A stretch of DNA of 64,000 nt from Candidatus Obscuribacterales bacterium (GCA_019752635.1 JAIELX010000013.1:62001-126000), one strand, 5' to 3'; shown: positions 26,774 through 37,758, counted from the first letter of the stretch. The notes: generated by a model not told the origin, from the sequence alone. Made by a program: numbers and translations.

Positions 26774-26806
26774 AGTTGACGCTGAAGTTAACGCTTAAGC
26801 TATTAT
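26774..26806 (+). promoter_or_regulatory. Tandem direct repeats overlapping a promoter-like element
   Basis: Two copies of AAGTTRACGCT (26774-26784 and 26786-26796) lie with a 12-bp period. The first contains TTGACG (26776-26781), which is followed after 19 bp by TATTAT (26801-26806), a promoter-like pair with a slightly long spacer. A tandem site of this kind is typical for dimeric response regulators. If used, it would drive the poly-HAMP kinase gene with a leader of about 350 nt. Confidence 0.35.
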
Positions 26807-27090
26807 TCTTGCGGACGTCCGCTACCGTGAGGTTCGCGGCTTTCCGGGTATCTTCTTGCGGCAAACGGAACGTTGCAGGAAATTTTCGCACCTTTGAACG
26901 CGGCTCCCCACAGCTGGCTCATCATCGAGTATAACTTTACTTAGGTGGCGACGGCTCCCAGTCAAGCGGAATCTGAGCAGTAGCACTCATTGCCACTGTC
27001 CAACGGCATCACGGAACAACGGCATCCTTCAACATACGGAATTCCTTCGCCTCCGGCGTTATCGGTAGCGGACCGTATCTTATGTTCGGT

Positions 27091-27117
27091 TATCCGAGTC
27101 GACTCTTGACTCGGATA
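27091..27117. promoter_or_regulatory. 10-bp inverted repeat upstream of the poly-HAMP kinase
   Basis: TATCCGAGTC (27091-27100) and GACTCGGATA (27108-27117) are perfect complements separated by seven bases, ending 43 bp before the start codon. It could be an operator or a 5'-leader hairpin. There is no T-run, so a terminator is unlikely. Confidence 0.5.
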
Positions 27118-27160
27118 TTAGAGTTACGCTGCGTTTCACAATCCAGGAGTTTTTCCACAT

Positions 27161-30100
27161 ATGCCTCCTACCTCATCAGTGCGCGACACGATCGATGGAA
27201 AACAGGCGCTCAAAGGCGTCCGACTGATGGCTAAAGGTGACTTCTCCTACCGACTTCCCGAAGACCAAACGGGAGTTGCCGGGGAGTTTGCCGCTGCATT
27301 CAATCACGGCATGGAGTTGAACCAGAGACTGGCGACTGAGCTGGCACGATTGAGTCAGGTTGTAGGTAAAGAAGGCAAAATCAATCAGCGCGCGTCACTG
27401 GGTGACGTCTCCGGGGGCTGGAAAGATTGCGTCGACTCCATCAATCTTCTGGTCGGCGACTTGGTCCGACCGACTAGCGAAGTTGCCCGCGTTATCGGGG
27501 CTGTGGCGAAAGGGGATCTTTCGCAGTCGATGCCTCTGGAAATTGACGGCACAGCGCTCAAGGGCGAATTTCACCGCACGGCGAAGACGATTAACACCAT
27601 GGTGGATCAGCTCAGCTCGTTCGCGTCGGAAGTAACCCGGGTAGCCCGGGAAGTAGGTACGGAAGGAAAGCTGGGCGGACAAGCCCAAGTGAAGGGGGTT
27701 TCCGGCACATGGAAAGACTTAACCGATTCCGTGAACTACATGGCAGGCAACCTGACGGCCCAGGTGCGGAACATTGCAGAAGTGACCACCGCGGTGGCGA
27801 ACGGTGACCTTTCGAAGAAGATTACCGTAGACGTAAAAGGCGAAATTCTCGAACTGAAAAACACTATCAACACCATGGTGGACCAACTTAACGGTTTCGC
27901 CTCGGAAGTAACCCGGGTAGCCCGGGAAGTAGGTACGGAAGGAAAACTCGGCGGCCAGGCAGACGTAAAAGGTGTGTCCGGCGTCTGGAAAGATTTGACC
28001 GACAACGTAAACTCAATGGCGTCCAACCTCACCTCTCAGGTGCGTAACATCGCCGCTGTAACGACCGCCGTGGCAAACGGCGACTTGTCTAAGAAGATTA
28101 CCGTAGAAGTTAAAGGCGAAATTCTCGAACTGAAAAACACCATCAATATCATGGTGGACCAGCTTAACGCCTTCGCCTCGGAGGTAACCCGGGTAGCCCG
28201 GGAAGTAGGAACGGAAGGGAAGCTGGGCGGTCAAGCCAGGGTGAAGGGGGTCGGCGGCGTTTGGAAAGACCTTACCGACAACGTGAACTACATGGCGTCG
28301 AACCTGACTGCGCAAGTGCGAAACATCGCCGAAGTGACGACCGCTGTGGCGAACGGTGACCTTTCCCGAAAGATCACCGTAGACGTAAAAGGCGAAATCT
28401 TAGAGCTGAAAAATACAATCAACACCATGGTGGACCAGCTGTCGTCATTTGCAGCAGAAGTAACACGGGTGGCAAGAGAAGTAGGAACGGAAGGAAAACT
28501 CGGTGGACAAGCCGAAGTAAAAGGCGTCTCCGGTACGTGGAAGGACCTTACCGATTCCGTAAACTACATGGCGTCGAACCTCACCTCGCAAGTGCGAAAC
28601 ATCGCAGACGTGACGAAAGCCGTGGCGAACGGCGACTTGACCAGAAAGATTACCGTAGACGTAAAAGGCGAAATCTTAGAGCTGAAAAATACGATCAACA
28701 CCATGGTGGACCAGCTGTCATCATTCGCAGCGGAAGTAACCCGGGTGGCAAGAGAAGTAGGCACGGAAGGAAAACTGGGCGGGCAAGCGGACGTAAAAGG
28801 CGTGTCCGGGACGTGGAAGGACTTAACGGACTCCGTAAACTACATGGCGTCCAACCTCACTGCACAGGTGCGGAACATCGCAGATGTCACGACAGCGGTA
28901 GCGAAGGGAGACCTCTCGAAGAAGATCACCGTAGACGTAAAAGGTGAGATCTTAGAGCTGAAGAATACTATCAACACCATGGTGGACCAGCTGTCGTCAT
29001 TTGCGGCAGAAGTAACGCGGGTGGCAAGAGAAGTAGGCACAGAAGGGAAACTGGGCGGGCAAGCGGATGTGCGTGGTGTGTCCGGTGTGTGGAAGGACCT
29101 CACGGATAATGTGAACTCAATGGCCTCCAACCTGACGTCGCAAGTGCGAAACATCGCGGAAGTGACTACTGCTGTGGCGAACGGCGACCTGTCGAAGAAG
29201 ATTACCGTGTTGGTGCGAGGCGAGATTCTCGAACTGAAAAACACGATTAACACCATGGTGGATCAACTGTCATCATTCGCAGCGGAAGTAACCCGGGTAG
29301 CAAGAGAGGTAGGAACGGAAGGTAAACTAGGCGGACAAGCGGACGTGCGCGGCGTGTCCGGAACGTGGAGAGACTTGACCGACTCCGTTAACTACATGGC
29401 ATCGAACCTCACGTCTCAAGTGCGAAACATCGCTGACGTGACGACCGCCGTAGCTAACGGTGATCTTTCCAGAAAGATCACGGTGGACGTGAAAGGCGAA
29501 ATCTTAGAACTGAAAAATACGATCAACACCATGGTGGACCAGCTGTCGTCATTTGCAGCAGAAGTAACCAGGGTGGCAAGAGAAGTAGGAACGGAAGGGA
29601 AACTGGGTGGACAAGCCGACGTGCGCGGTGTGTCCGGCACATGGAGAGACTTGACCGACTCCGTGAATTACATGGCGTCCAACCTCACATCGCAAGTGCG
29701 CAACATCGCCGAAGTAACCACCGCCGTTGCGAACGGCGACCTCTCTAAGAAAATCACGGTTGATGTTAAAGGCGAAATCTTGGAGCTGAAAAACACGATC
29801 AACACCATGGTGGACCAGCTGTCGTCATTCGCGGCAGAAGTAACCCGGGTGGCAAGAGAAGTGGGAACGGAAGGAAAACTAGGCGGGCAGGCAGACGTAA
29901 AAGGTGTGTCTGGAACGTGGAAGGACCTCACGGATAACGTGAATTCCATGGCTCGAAACCTCACGGCACAAGTGCGAAACATCGCCGAAGTGACCACCGC
30001 CGTAGCAAACGGCGACCTCTCCAAGAAAGTGACGGTAGACGTAAAAGGCGAAATCCTGGAGCTGAAGAACACCGTGAACACCATGGTGGATCAGCTCAAT

Positions 30101-33100
30101 TCATTCGCATCGGAGGTAACCCGGGTTGCACGGGAAGTAGGTACCGAAGGAAAGCTGGGCGGACAAGCTATAGTACCCGGTGTAGGTGGGGTCTGGAAGG
30201 ATCTGACCGACAACGTCAACAGCATGGCTGGTAACTTGACCGAACAGGTACGCGGTATCGCCGGCGTTGTGACCGCGGTGGCCAACGGTAATCTGAAGAA
30301 GAAACTAGTGTTGATGGCGAAAGGCGAAATCGCCGCTCTGGCGGATACCATCAATGAAATGATCGACACTCTGGCAACGTTCGCCGATCAAGTCACCACC
30401 GTTGCAAGGGAAGTAGGTGTCGAAGGAAAACTGGGCGGACAAGCAAGGGTGCCCGGTGCGGCAGGTACGTGGAGAGACCTGACGGATAACGTTAACCAGC
30501 TCGCTGCCAACCTGACTACGCAAGTACGAGCAATCGCCGAAGTGGCCACTGCCGTAACGAAGGGTGACCTCACCCGCTCGATCACGGTGGAGGCGATGGG
30601 CGAAGTTGCGGCTCTCAAAGACAACATCAATGAGATGATCCGCAACCTCAAAGAAACAACGCAAAAGAACATGGAGCAGGATTGGCTCAAGACCAACCTG
30701 GCAAGGTTCACCAGAATGCTGCAAGGACAAAGAGACTTGCTGCAAGTTGCAAACCTCATCCTTTCCGAACTTTCACCGTTGGTCCAAGCGCAGCACGGTG
30801 TGTTCTACCTGAGCGAGGAAGAGGCTGGCGAAACCAACCTCAGATTGCTGGGAAGTTATGCATATAGAGAACGCAAGAATCTCGCTAATACATTCAAACT
30901 GCGCGAAGGACTTGTGGGGCAGTGCGCGCTTGAGAAACAGCGTATCTTGCTCACCAACGTTCCGGAAGACTACGTTAAAGTCAACTCGGGACTCGGCGAA
31001 GCCACGCCGCGAAACATCGTTGTGCTGCCGGTTCTATTCGAAGGTCAGGTCATGGCTGTCATCGAGCTTGCCTCGTTCGACAGATTCAGCGAAACTCACT
31101 TGGCGTTCCTTGACCAGCTTACCGAATCGATCGGTATCGTGTTGAACACCATCGAAGCCAACATGAGAACGGAAAACCTGCTCAAACAGTCTCAGCAACT
31201 TGCAAAAGAACTGCAGAGCCAGCAAGAAGAGCTCACCGAAACAAACCGTCGACTGGAGCAACAGGCCAACACCCTGCAAGAATCCGAAATGCGTTTGCAG
31301 ACTCAACAGGACGAGCTACAGAAAACAAACGAAGAACTGCAGGAGAAAGCTCGATTACTCGAAATGCGGAACATGGAAGTGGAACGCAAGAATCGAGAAA
31401 TCGATCAGGCAAGAATTGCACTGGAAGAAAAGGCCGAACAACTCGCACTTACTTCCAAGTACAAGTCCGAGTTCCTTGCAAACATGTCTCACGAATTGCG
31501 TACGCCGCTTAACAGCTTGCTGATTCTGGCGAAGATGCTCGCGGAAAATGCGGAACACAATCTCACCGGCAGACAGGTGGAATTCGCGCAGACCATCTAC
31601 GCCTCCGGCACCGACCTGCTGGCTCTAATCAACGATATTCTCGACCTGTCCAAAATCGAAGCCGGGACTATGTCGCTCGATCTGTCCGATGTGGTGCTCA
31701 GCGATGTCGGCGATGACATGGAGCGCAACTTCCGACAAGTGGCCGAAACCAAGAAATTGGACTACAGCATCAACATTCAAGAGGAAGTTTCGAACCATCT
31801 ATATACAGACTCCAAACGCCTTCGCCAAGTACTCAAGAACCTCCTGTCCAATGCACTCAAGTTCACCGAGCGCGGCGAAGTTCAGCTCAATATCTCTGTT
31901 GCCGAATCCGGGTGGAGTTTGGAAAACAGAATCCTTTCCTCCGCACCGAAAGTACTTGCGTTCGCAGTTACCGATACTGGAATCGGTATTCCGTCCGACA
32001 AACAGAAGATCATCTTCGAAGCGTTCCACCAGGCAGACGGTACCACCAGCCGCAAGTATGGCGGCACGGGACTTGGTCTGGCGATTAGCCGCGAAATTGC
32101 TCGATTGCTCGGTGGCGAAATCCGCGTAGAAAGTGCTCCTGGAAGAGGCAGCACCTTCACGTTGTACATCCCTGCGACCTACATGCCACCGCGCCCCGCT
32201 GCACTGCGGTCGATTGACGGCGATGACCTTGCTGAAATCGAACCCGTATCAATCGAAGCACTCAATGATGAGTACTACGAGGAGCCTGCTAGTCCCGACA
32301 CCGGCGGTCACAAAGACGATCGCACCGATCTTGAACCGGATGATCACATCCTGCTCATTGTCGGAGATGAATCGGAGATCTTCGAGCCTGTGCTCGAAAA
32401 GTCCAGGGAGTGCGGATTCAAGGGCGTGATCGCCCGTTCCGGACATGCAGCGCTCTCGCTAGTGCGGCGATACAAGCCGCATGCAATAGCGATGGACCTG
32501 GCGCTGCCCGACATGGATGGCTACAGTTTGCTGGATCGGTTGAAACATGATCCCAGTACGCGTCACATTCCCGTGCAAATCATCTCTTCTCAGGAAGAAA
32601 GGGTAAAGGGGCTGCGACTCGGTGCCGTCAGCGTCGTATCGAAACCCCTAACGCTGGAGAAACTCGAGGAATCGCTCAATCGCATCAAGAACTACATTGA
32701 ACGCGACAAGAAGCGTCTGCTAATAGTCGAGGACAACACCGATCAACGCAACGCAATGGTCGAACTAATCGGAAATGGCGATGTGGAAGTTGTTCAGGCC
32801 GGGTCCGGCGAAGAAGCGATTCAACAGCTTGAAGATGGAATGTTCGATTGTATGGTTCTCGATCTCGGGCTGCCCGATATGCCCGGAGTCGAACTGATTG
32901 ATCGGATGCGCCAGGACCTGAACCTGCATGATCTGCCGATTGTGGTGTACACGGGCAGAGAACTCTCAAGAGCGGAAACTAGTGAACTTAAGAAAGTTAC
33001 CGACGCGGTAATTATCAAAGATGCAAGTTCGCCGGAGCGCTTGCTCGCTCACACCGCGCTCTACCTGCACCGACAGGAGGCCTCTCTGCCCGAGGCTACC

Positions 33101-33514
33101 CGAAGGATGCTGGAGGGCGTTCGTCGTAAAGATCCGGTTCTGTCCGGTCGCAAGATCCTGCTTGTCGACGACGATGTTCGCAACATCTTTGCACTAACGG
33201 CCGCGCTCGAGTCGCACGAAATGATAGTGCTGTACGCAGAGAACGGTAAGGATGCAATCGAGATTCTTCAAAACAATCCGGACATGGAAGCGGTCATTAT
33301 GGACATCATGCTGCCAGAGATGGATGGCTATGAGGCAACCAGAGTCATTCGTACCATGCCTGAGTATGAGAATCTGCCGATCATTGCTCTGACTGCAAAG
33401 GCAATGAAAGGCGATCGGGAGAAGTGTCTGGAAGCTGGCGCTTCCGAGTATGTCGCCAAGCCTGTAGACACCGACCAATTGCTCTCTTTGTTAAGAGTTT
33501 GGTTGTATAGGTAA
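27161..33514 (+). CDS. Poly-HAMP hybrid histidine kinase with GAF domain and three receivers
   Basis: This 2,117-residue protein has no signal peptide or membrane segment, so it is expected to be cytosolic. Residues about 10-152 are a divergent HAMP-like unit. Residues about 153-1165 are eleven tandem 92-residue units ([18 protein letters not shown] ... [11 protein letters not shown]), the last two more divergent. A GAF domain (about 1190-1330) and a coiled coil (about 1335-1435) follow. HisKA has His1444 in [11 protein letters not shown]. The ATPase domain has an N-box near 1553, DTGIGI near 1604 and [11 protein letters not shown] near 1633. Three receivers carry Asp1779, Asp1901 and Asp2048. 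Tandem HAMP units of this length are known from fungal group III kinases of osmosensing and from bacterial relatives. CAGGAG lies 10 bp before the ATG. A CheR-like gene and another hybrid kinase follow on the same strand. Confidence 0.95.
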   Translation: MPPTSSVRDTIDGKQALKGVRLMAKGDFSYRLPEDQTGVAGEFAAAFNHGMELNQRLATELARLSQVVGKEGKINQRASLGDVSGGWKDCVDSINLLVGDLVRPTSEVARVIGAVAKGDLSQSMPLEIDGTALKGEFHRTAKTINTMVDQLSSFASEVTRVAREVGTEGKLGGQAQVKGVSGTWKDLTDSVNYMAGNLTAQVRNIAEVTTAVANGDLSKKITVDVKGEILELKNTINTMVDQLNGFASEVTRVAREVGTEGKLGGQADVKGVSGVWKDLTDNVNSMASNLTSQVRNIAAVTTAVANGDLSKKITVEVKGEILELKNTINIMVDQLNAFASEVTRVAREVGTEGKLGGQARVKGVGGVWKDLTDNVNYMASNLTAQVRNIAEVTTAVANGDLSRKITVDVKGEILELKNTINTMVDQLSSFAAEVTRVAREVGTEGKLGGQAEVKGVSGTWKDLTDSVNYMASNLTSQVRNIADVTKAVANGDLTRKITVDVKGEILELKNTINTMVDQLSSFAAEVTRVAREVGTEGKLGGQADVKGVSGTWKDLTDSVNYMASNLTAQVRNIADVTTAVAKGDLSKKITVDVKGEILELKNTINTMVDQLSSFAAEVTRVAREVGTEGKLGGQADVRGVSGVWKDLTDNVNSMASNLTSQVRNIAEVTTAVANGDLSKKITVLVRGEILELKNTINTMVDQLSSFAAEVTRVAREVGTEGKLGGQADVRGVSGTWRDLTDSVNYMASNLTSQVRNIADVTTAVANGDLSRKITVDVKGEILELKNTINTMVDQLSSFAAEVTRVAREVGTEGKLGGQADVRGVSGTWRDLTDSVNYMASNLTSQVRNIAEVTTAVANGDLSKKITVDVKGEILELKNTINTMVDQLSSFAAEVTRVAREVGTEGKLGGQADVKGVSGTWKDLTDNVNSMARNLTAQVRNIAEVTTAVANGDLSKKVTVDVKGEILELKNTVNTMVDQLNSFASEVTRVAREVGTEGKLGGQAIVPGVGGVWKDLTDNVNSMAGNLTEQVRGIAGVVTAVANGNLKKKLVLMAKGEIAALADTINEMIDTLATFADQVTTVAREVGVEGKLGGQARVPGAAGTWRDLTDNVNQLAANLTTQVRAIAEVATAVTKGDLTRSITVEAMGEVAALKDNINEMIRNLKETTQKNMEQDWLKTNLARFTRMLQGQRDLLQVANLILSELSPLVQAQHGVFYLSEEEAGETNLRLLGSYAYRERKNLANTFKLREGLVGQCALEKQRILLTNVPEDYVKVNSGLGEATPRNIVVLPVLFEGQVMAVIELASFDRFSETHLAFLDQLTESIGIVLNTIEANMRTENLLKQSQQLAKELQSQQEELTETNRRLEQQANTLQESEMRLQTQQDELQKTNEELQEKARLLEMRNMEVERKNREIDQARIALEEKAEQLALTSKYKSEFLANMSHELRTPLNSLLILAKMLAENAEHNLTGRQVEFAQTIYASGTDLLALINDILDLSKIEAGTMSLDLSDVVLSDVGDDMERNFRQVAETKKLDYSINIQEEVSNHLYTDSKRLRQVLKNLLSNALKFTERGEVQLNISVAESGWSLENRILSSAPKVLAFAVTDTGIGIPSDKQKIIFEAFHQADGTTSRKYGGTGLGLAISREIARLLGGEIRVESAPGRGSTFTLYIPATYMPPRPAALRSIDGDDLAEIEPVSIEALNDEYYEEPASPDTGGHKDDRTDLEPDDHILLIVGDESEIFEPVLEKSRECGFKGVIARSGHAALSLVRRYKPHAIAMDLALPDMDGYSLLDRLKHDPSTRHIPVQIISSQEERVKGLRLGAVSVVSKPLTLEKLEESLNRIKNYIERDKKRLLIVEDNTDQRNAMVELIGNGDVEVVQAGSGEEAIQQLEDGMFDCMVLDLGLPDMPGVELIDRMRQDLNLHDLPIVVYTGRELSRAETSELKKVTDAVIIKDASSPERLLAHTALYLHRQEASLPEATRRMLEGVRRKDPVLSGRKILLVDDDVRNIFALTAALESHEMIVLYAENGKDAIEILQNNPDMEAVIMDIMLPEMDGYEATRVIRTMPEYENLPIIALTAKAMKGDREKCLEAGASEYVAKPVDTDQLLSLLRVWLYR
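27619..30659 (+). repeat. Eleven tandem 276-bp repeats encoding HAMP units
   Basis: The period is exactly 276 bp (92 codons): for example the [15 protein letters not shown] segment recurs at 27632 and 27908. Units 1-9 encode nearly identical protein, differing mainly at a few positions (Asp/Arg/Glu/Gln after GGQA, Tyr or Ser in VNYMA/VNSMA, Thr or Val in SGTW/SGVW). Units 10 and 11 are more diverged. Many differences between units are synonymous. The high DNA similarity makes the number of units prone to change by recombination. Confidence 0.95.
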
Positions 33515-33525
33515 TCGAAAGGGAA

Positions 33526-33558
33526 AGAGGCGCTTTCAATTTAATGGGGAGCGCCTCT
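33526..33558. repeat. Hairpin between the poly-HAMP kinase and the cheR-like gene
   Basis: AGAGGCGCT (33526-33534) and AGCGCCTCT (33550-33558) are perfect 9-bp arms around a 15-nt loop. No strong T-run follows (only GCATTCCTTT), so it may attenuate or stabilise the transcript and not fully end it. Confidence 0.5.
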
Positions 33559-33613
33559 GCATTCCTTTCAGGACGCGCGTTGAGGAATTACTCCATTACA
33601 CGAAGCCACATTC

Positions 33614-34456
33614 ATGAACGTACGAATCGTCGACGATGTAACCGATTTGGAGGTTAAGCTCCTGATGACCTGCCTGTATGAAAGATACGGGTTGGACTTC
33701 AGCCAGTATTCCTCGGAGCTGTTGCGTCGGCGCTTGCTGCTCTTTGCAGAAAATAACGGATTGCGCAGTATCTCTCTTATTCAGGATCGCGTACTTCATG
33801 AGCCGGAATGGCTGGATAAACTTCTCTGCATCATAACCGTCAGTGCTACTCCCATGTTCAGAGCGCCTTCATTTTTTCACTGTTTGCGCGAGAAAGTGAT
33901 ACCAGCCCTGAAGACAGATCCTTATTTCAGAATCTGGATTGCCGGATGCTCCGGCGGAGAGGAGGCCTACCTCCTTGCTGTCCTTCTCGAGGACGAAGGG
34001 GTGTACGATCGTTGTCGCGTTTATGCTACAGATGTAAGTGAGGAGTCGATCAATATTGCCAAACGGGGTGTTTACGCACCTGTCACAATGTCCGAGTACG
34101 GCAGCATTTATGCAGAAAGCGGCGGTAGCAAACGACTATCGGAGCATTACTCTTTGGTCAACAATGAAGCTGTAATGCATCCCAATCTAAGGCGAAACAT
34201 AGTGTTCGCGAGGCATAATATTGCTACGGATAGTTCGTTTAACGATTTCAGCCTTATCCTTTGTCGAAACAGCATGGTCCATTTTCAAAAGCCGCTAAGG
34301 GATCGCGTATTCAGTTTGCTTCACGAGAGTCTGACTTTTTACGGTTTGTTGGCAGTCGGAAACAAGGAATCTATTCGAATTTCTCCACTGGAAAAGTACT
34401 ATCAGGAGTTTGATCCGGAGCACAGAATTTATCGCAAAATGGGACAAGGGAGTTAG
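33614..34456 (+). CDS. CheR-like protein-glutamate methyltransferase
   Basis: The 280 residues cover a whole CheR fold. An N-terminal helical domain (about 10-75) includes YGLDFSQYSSELLRRRL, and TPMFRAPSFF stands where CheR has T-x-F-F-R. The SAM-binding region IWIAGCSGGEEAYLLAV replaces the usual AGCSTGEEPYSLA. ATDVSEESINIAKRGVY is the second SAM-contact segment, and CRNSMVHF corresponds to CRNxxIYF. CheR enzymes methylate glutamates of chemoreceptor-like helices using S-adenosylmethionine. Here no methyl-accepting protein or CheB esterase is nearby; the gene sits between two hybrid kinases, suggesting that it modifies or connects with them (inference). The several motif changes may alter specificity. 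The ribosome site before the ATG is weak. Confidence 0.85.
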   Translation: MNVRIVDDVTDLEVKLLMTCLYERYGLDFSQYSSELLRRRLLLFAENNGLRSISLIQDRVLHEPEWLDKLLCIITVSATPMFRAPSFFHCLREKVIPALKTDPYFRIWIAGCSGGEEAYLLAVLLEDEGVYDRCRVYATDVSEESINIAKRGVYAPVTMSEYGSIYAESGGSKRLSEHYSLVNNEAVMHPNLRRNIVFARHNIATDSSFNDFSLILCRNSMVHFQKPLRDRVFSLLHESLTFYGLLAVGNKESIRISPLEKYYQEFDPEHRIYRKMGQGS

Positions 34457-34489
34457 TCGACCCGATGTTGTGCCTAATGTGGGAGATCA

Positions 34490-36253
34490 TTGGCGGATTG
34501 GAAGATGGAACCATCTGATGAGATTAGCTTACTGCTAGTTGATGACAGACCGGAGAATTTGCTCGCTCTGGAGATGACTCTTGCAGAGCTGGGCGTGAGG
34601 CTTGTTAAGGCGCATTCCGGTGCGGAAGCCTTGCGGTATATGTTGTCGGAAGAGTTTGCGCTGGTGCTGCTGGACGCGCAGATGCCTGATATGGATGGTT
34701 TTGAAACCGCCAGGCTGATTCGGCTGCGCGAGAAAACCAGGCAGACTCCCATCATTTTTTTGACCGCCATGTACACCGGCGAAATGCATGAAATGCACGG
34801 CTATACGGCTGGTGCGGTAGATTACATTATCAAGCCGTTTGAGCCGGAGATTCTAAAATGCAAGGTTGTAATTTTTGTCGAACTTCATCGCAAGAATATG
34901 CAAATCAAGCGACAAGGCGAGCGTCTTCGCCAACTTGAACGTGAGCAAATGCAAGCGCACCTGGCTGATCTAAAACATCAGTTGGAAGCTGAGCAGTATC
35001 GAGCTCGTGAAGAGCTTCTGCAAAAAGAAACTGAGACCCGCATGCTCGCCGAGCGAAGCGAACAGCTGGAGGATCACAGTCAGCGTTTGGAAGAGGCTAG
35101 CCGTAGGCGCGCGGAAATCATGTCGCACATGACTCACGAAGTGCGGACACCAATTGGTGGCATCATCGGGCTTGCCGAGATTTTGCTTCGATCCGGATTG
35201 GATGCGGAGCAATGCAAAATAGTTTCATTGATGCGTGAATCCGGACTTTCACTTCTGAAGTTAGTGAGCGACTTGCTTGACATGTCTAAGCTGGATGCCG
35301 GTAAACTGCATCTTTCCAAGGAGAATTTCAACCTGACTTCTCTTGTTGAGCAAGCGGTGATGCTGCTTCAACCAACAGCTCAGGAAAAGGGACTGAAGCT
35401 AAACACTCACTTAGCTCCCGATTTGCCCGAATGGTTCATCGGCGATCCGCTGCGGATTCGCCAGGTGCTAATCAACTTGATTGGTAACTCGATTAAGTTC
35501 ACTGATAAGGGCGAGATCAACGTCTATATCGCCGTTGCCAGTGAAGTTGATCGCAACTGCATGATTTCGTTCTCCGTGGTCGACACTGGCATTGGTCTAT
35601 CTCCGGAGCAGATAGAGGCGGTCTTTGAACCGTTTGTGCAAGGCACACTGACACCCGCAACTAAATACGGTGGCACCGGATTGGGGCTGAGCATCTCACG
35701 CAGTCTGGTCCAAATGATGGGGGGAGAGATTCATGCCGAGGGGGCGCCCGGTAAAGGATCGAAGTTTTGGTTCACTGCCGCCCTGGAGAAAAGCACCCGG
35801 GGAGACAATAGCAAATCGTCGCTGGCGCAAGCTGTCGAGGCTCCCAATTTTGCCAAGACCGTACTGGTTGCGGATGACAGCCGCGAATGCCAGTTGGTGA
35901 CAGTGCTGCAACTGAAGCGTTTGGGCATAGTGGCTCATGCAGTGTCTAACGGTTCGGAGGCGGTGGAATCCGCCGGCAAGACTCCCTATAGCCTGATTTT
36001 GATGGACTGTCAGATGCCCGTGATGGACGGAATGCAGGCCACGCGTGCGATTCGATCCGCCGAGAGACATCTCAAACGACGCACGCCTATCATCGCCGTT
36101 ACGGCCGGAGGACCGGAGTCCAGTCGTGACCGCTGTTTGGCTGCGGGCATGGACGATTATCTCAATAAGCCGGTTAGCATCGACGAACTGCGTCGCTTAC
36201 TTGAGGCCTGGTCGGTTCTGAGCCCGGATCTTTGTCGCTCTGAAGAAGCGTAG
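34490..36253 (+). CDS. Hybrid histidine kinase, receiver-HisKA-ATPase-receiver
   Basis: This is a 587-residue soluble kinase. An N-terminal receiver (about 12-130) has LLLVDDRPENLL and phospho-acceptor Asp62 in LLDAQMPDMDG. A coiled coil follows (about 135-205). HisKA has His216 in HMTHEVRTPIGGIIGLAE. The ATPase domain (about 260-435) has RQVLINLIGNSIKFT, VVDTGIGL and GGTGLGLSISR. A C-terminal receiver has Asp506 in LMDCQMPVMDG. With its N-terminal receiver it can accept phosphate from another kinase, plausibly the upstream poly-HAMP kinase, as part of a phosphorelay (inference). The start used is TTG at 34490, with GGGAG five bases upstream; an ATG at 34505 is an alternative but has no ribosome site at good distance. 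The gene begins 33 bp after the cheR-like stop, so the two are probably co-transcribed. Confidence 0.92.
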   Translation: MADWKMEPSDEISLLLVDDRPENLLALEMTLAELGVRLVKAHSGAEALRYMLSEEFALVLLDAQMPDMDGFETARLIRLREKTRQTPIIFLTAMYTGEMHEMHGYTAGAVDYIIKPFEPEILKCKVVIFVELHRKNMQIKRQGERLRQLEREQMQAHLADLKHQLEAEQYRAREELLQKETETRMLAERSEQLEDHSQRLEEASRRRAEIMSHMTHEVRTPIGGIIGLAEILLRSGLDAEQCKIVSLMRESGLSLLKLVSDLLDMSKLDAGKLHLSKENFNLTSLVEQAVMLLQPTAQEKGLKLNTHLAPDLPEWFIGDPLRIRQVLINLIGNSIKFTDKGEINVYIAVASEVDRNCMISFSVVDTGIGLSPEQIEAVFEPFVQGTLTPATKYGGTGLGLSISRSLVQMMGGEIHAEGAPGKGSKFWFTAALEKSTRGDNSKSSLAQAVEAPNFAKTVLVADDSRECQLVTVLQLKRLGIVAHAVSNGSEAVESAGKTPYSLILMDCQMPVMDGMQATRAIRSAERHLKRRTPIIAVTAGGPESSRDRCLAAGMDDYLNKPVSIDELRRLLEAWSVLSPDLCRSEEA

Positions 36254-36398
36254 CGTTTTTGATAGCTTTGACCCGATGGGCGTGCATGGACCGCCAACCT
36301 GGATGTAACGATGCTGCCCGTCGCTTGAAATGGCAAATCCTTGCTGCAAGAATCTAGAGCAGGTCTACTGCGACGATGTCAGGCGCAAGGAGTTCGTG

Positions 36399-37709
36399 AT
36401 GCAAAGCAATCCGACCACATACGCGGAGATTCACGAGTACTGGGCCGAATCTTCAGTTGAAGAGCGAATGGAAAGGTTTGCGAAGCTGCCGCTTGCAGAT
36501 GCGCAGGAATTTTACCGGCAATTGAGCACAAGGCATCAATTTGAGTTGCTCTGCCAAAAGAATGAACGGGAACAGACCGTTTGGATTCGACTTCTTGACC
36601 CGGACGATGCGGCGGACTTGCTGCAAGAAGCTGAGGAGGATGAGCAGAAACGACTGTTGTCGCTGCTAGACGACAATACAAGAGATGATGTTCAGGCCTT
36701 GCTGAAGTATCGCGAAGACGTCGCCGGAGGCTTGATGAGTCCCCGCTTTTGCCGTGTAAGACCGGACATGACAGTCTCGGAGGCTCTTACTTACGTTCGT
36801 CGCCAAGCGCTGGAAGTGGAAACTATTTATGCCGTATACGTACTTGATCAGGCGCAGCACTTGCTTGGAGTAACTTCCTTGAGGCGCTTGTTCACTTCGG
36901 AACCGCCGGTGAAAATCGAATCTTTCATGCGTTCCAATGTGGTCTCCGCCTCCGTGGAAGCGGATCAGGAGCAGTTGAGCCGCTTGTTCGCCGAGCACGA
37001 TTTGATTGCCATTCCGATTGTTGACGAGAACAATTGTATCTGTGGTGTCGTTACCGTTGACGATATCGTAGACGTAGTTCAAGAGGAAGCAACTGAAGAC
37101 ATTCAGAAGATGGGTGGCAGTGAGGCGTTGGGCGCGCCGTATCTGGAGATATCTTTGCTCGACATGTTGAAGAAACGGGCAGGGTGGCTAACTGTCCTGT
37201 TCGTCGGAGAAATGCTCACCGCCAACGCGATGGCTCACTATGAGGATGAAATCGCCAAGGCCGTGGTTCTCACGCTTTTTGTTCCGTTGATCATCAGCAG
37301 CGGAGGCAATGCCGGCTCGCAAGCGTCGACACTGGTCATTCGTGCCATGGCTCTGGGCGAGTTGCGCCTTTCTGATTGGCCTCGCGTGATGCGTCGGGAG
37401 CTGATATCGGGCGCATTACTCGGTGGCATTCTCGGTGTTATCGGTATGCTTCGGATTGTTCTCTGGGAGCAAGCGTTTCATACCTATGGTGAGCACTATT
37501 GGCGAATAGGGCTCACCGTGAGCATTACGCTGGTAGGCATCGTGCTGTGGGGAACCCTTTCCGGCTCCTTGCTACCATTCCTGATGCGGCGTCTCCGCCT
37601 GGATCCTGCTAGCGCTTCTACGCCTTTTGTTGCCACGCTAGTAGATGTCACCGGGCTGGTGCTTTATTTTAGCGTTGCTCGAGTTGTGTTGGGAGGTGCC
37701 CTGCTTTAA
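36399..37709 (+). CDS. mgtE: MgtE-family magnesium channel/transporter
   Basis: The 436-residue protein has the MgtE order: an acidic N-terminal domain (about 20-115; DPDDAADLLQEAEEDEQKRL), two CBS domains (about 120-245), a plug helix and a five-helix membrane domain (about 270-436). The signature SSGGNAGSQASTLVIRAMA lines the ion pore. MgtE passes Mg2+ across the inner membrane, and its cytosolic domains close the channel when Mg2+ is high. The frame extends upstream to 36330, but AAGGAG (36387-36392) lies six bases before the ATG at 36399, which fixes the start. No M-box-like riboswitch is recognisable in the 145 bp upstream. The gene follows the second hybrid kinase on the same strand. 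Confidence 0.93.
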   Translation: MQSNPTTYAEIHEYWAESSVEERMERFAKLPLADAQEFYRQLSTRHQFELLCQKNEREQTVWIRLLDPDDAADLLQEAEEDEQKRLLSLLDDNTRDDVQALLKYREDVAGGLMSPRFCRVRPDMTVSEALTYVRRQALEVETIYAVYVLDQAQHLLGVTSLRRLFTSEPPVKIESFMRSNVVSASVEADQEQLSRLFAEHDLIAIPIVDENNCICGVVTVDDIVDVVQEEATEDIQKMGGSEALGAPYLEISLLDMLKKRAGWLTVLFVGEMLTANAMAHYEDEIAKAVVLTLFVPLIISSGGNAGSQASTLVIRAMALGELRLSDWPRVMRRELISGALLGGILGVIGMLRIVLWEQAFHTYGEHYWRIGLTVSITLVGIVLWGTLSGSLLPFLMRRLRLDPASASTPFVATLVDVTGLVLYFSVARVVLGGALL

Positions 37710-37758
37710 GGGTATAAAGATACGACTGGGTTCGACTACTCTCACTGGATATTGAGCA

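Noticed and set aside
26547..26934. Overlapping 114-codon minus-strand and 90-codon plus-strand frames between the regulator and the poly-HAMP kinase
   Set aside because: No recognisable motif, no good ribosome site, and they overlap each other and promoter-like elements.
27395..30745. Minus-strand frames of 66-146 codons with repeated sequence inside the poly-HAMP array
   Set aside because: They are antisense shadows of the 276-bp repeats and repeat with the same period.
36254..36398. Magnesium riboswitch (M-box) before mgtE
   Set aside because: The region is too short and no M-box core or terminator-like hairpin is recognisable.
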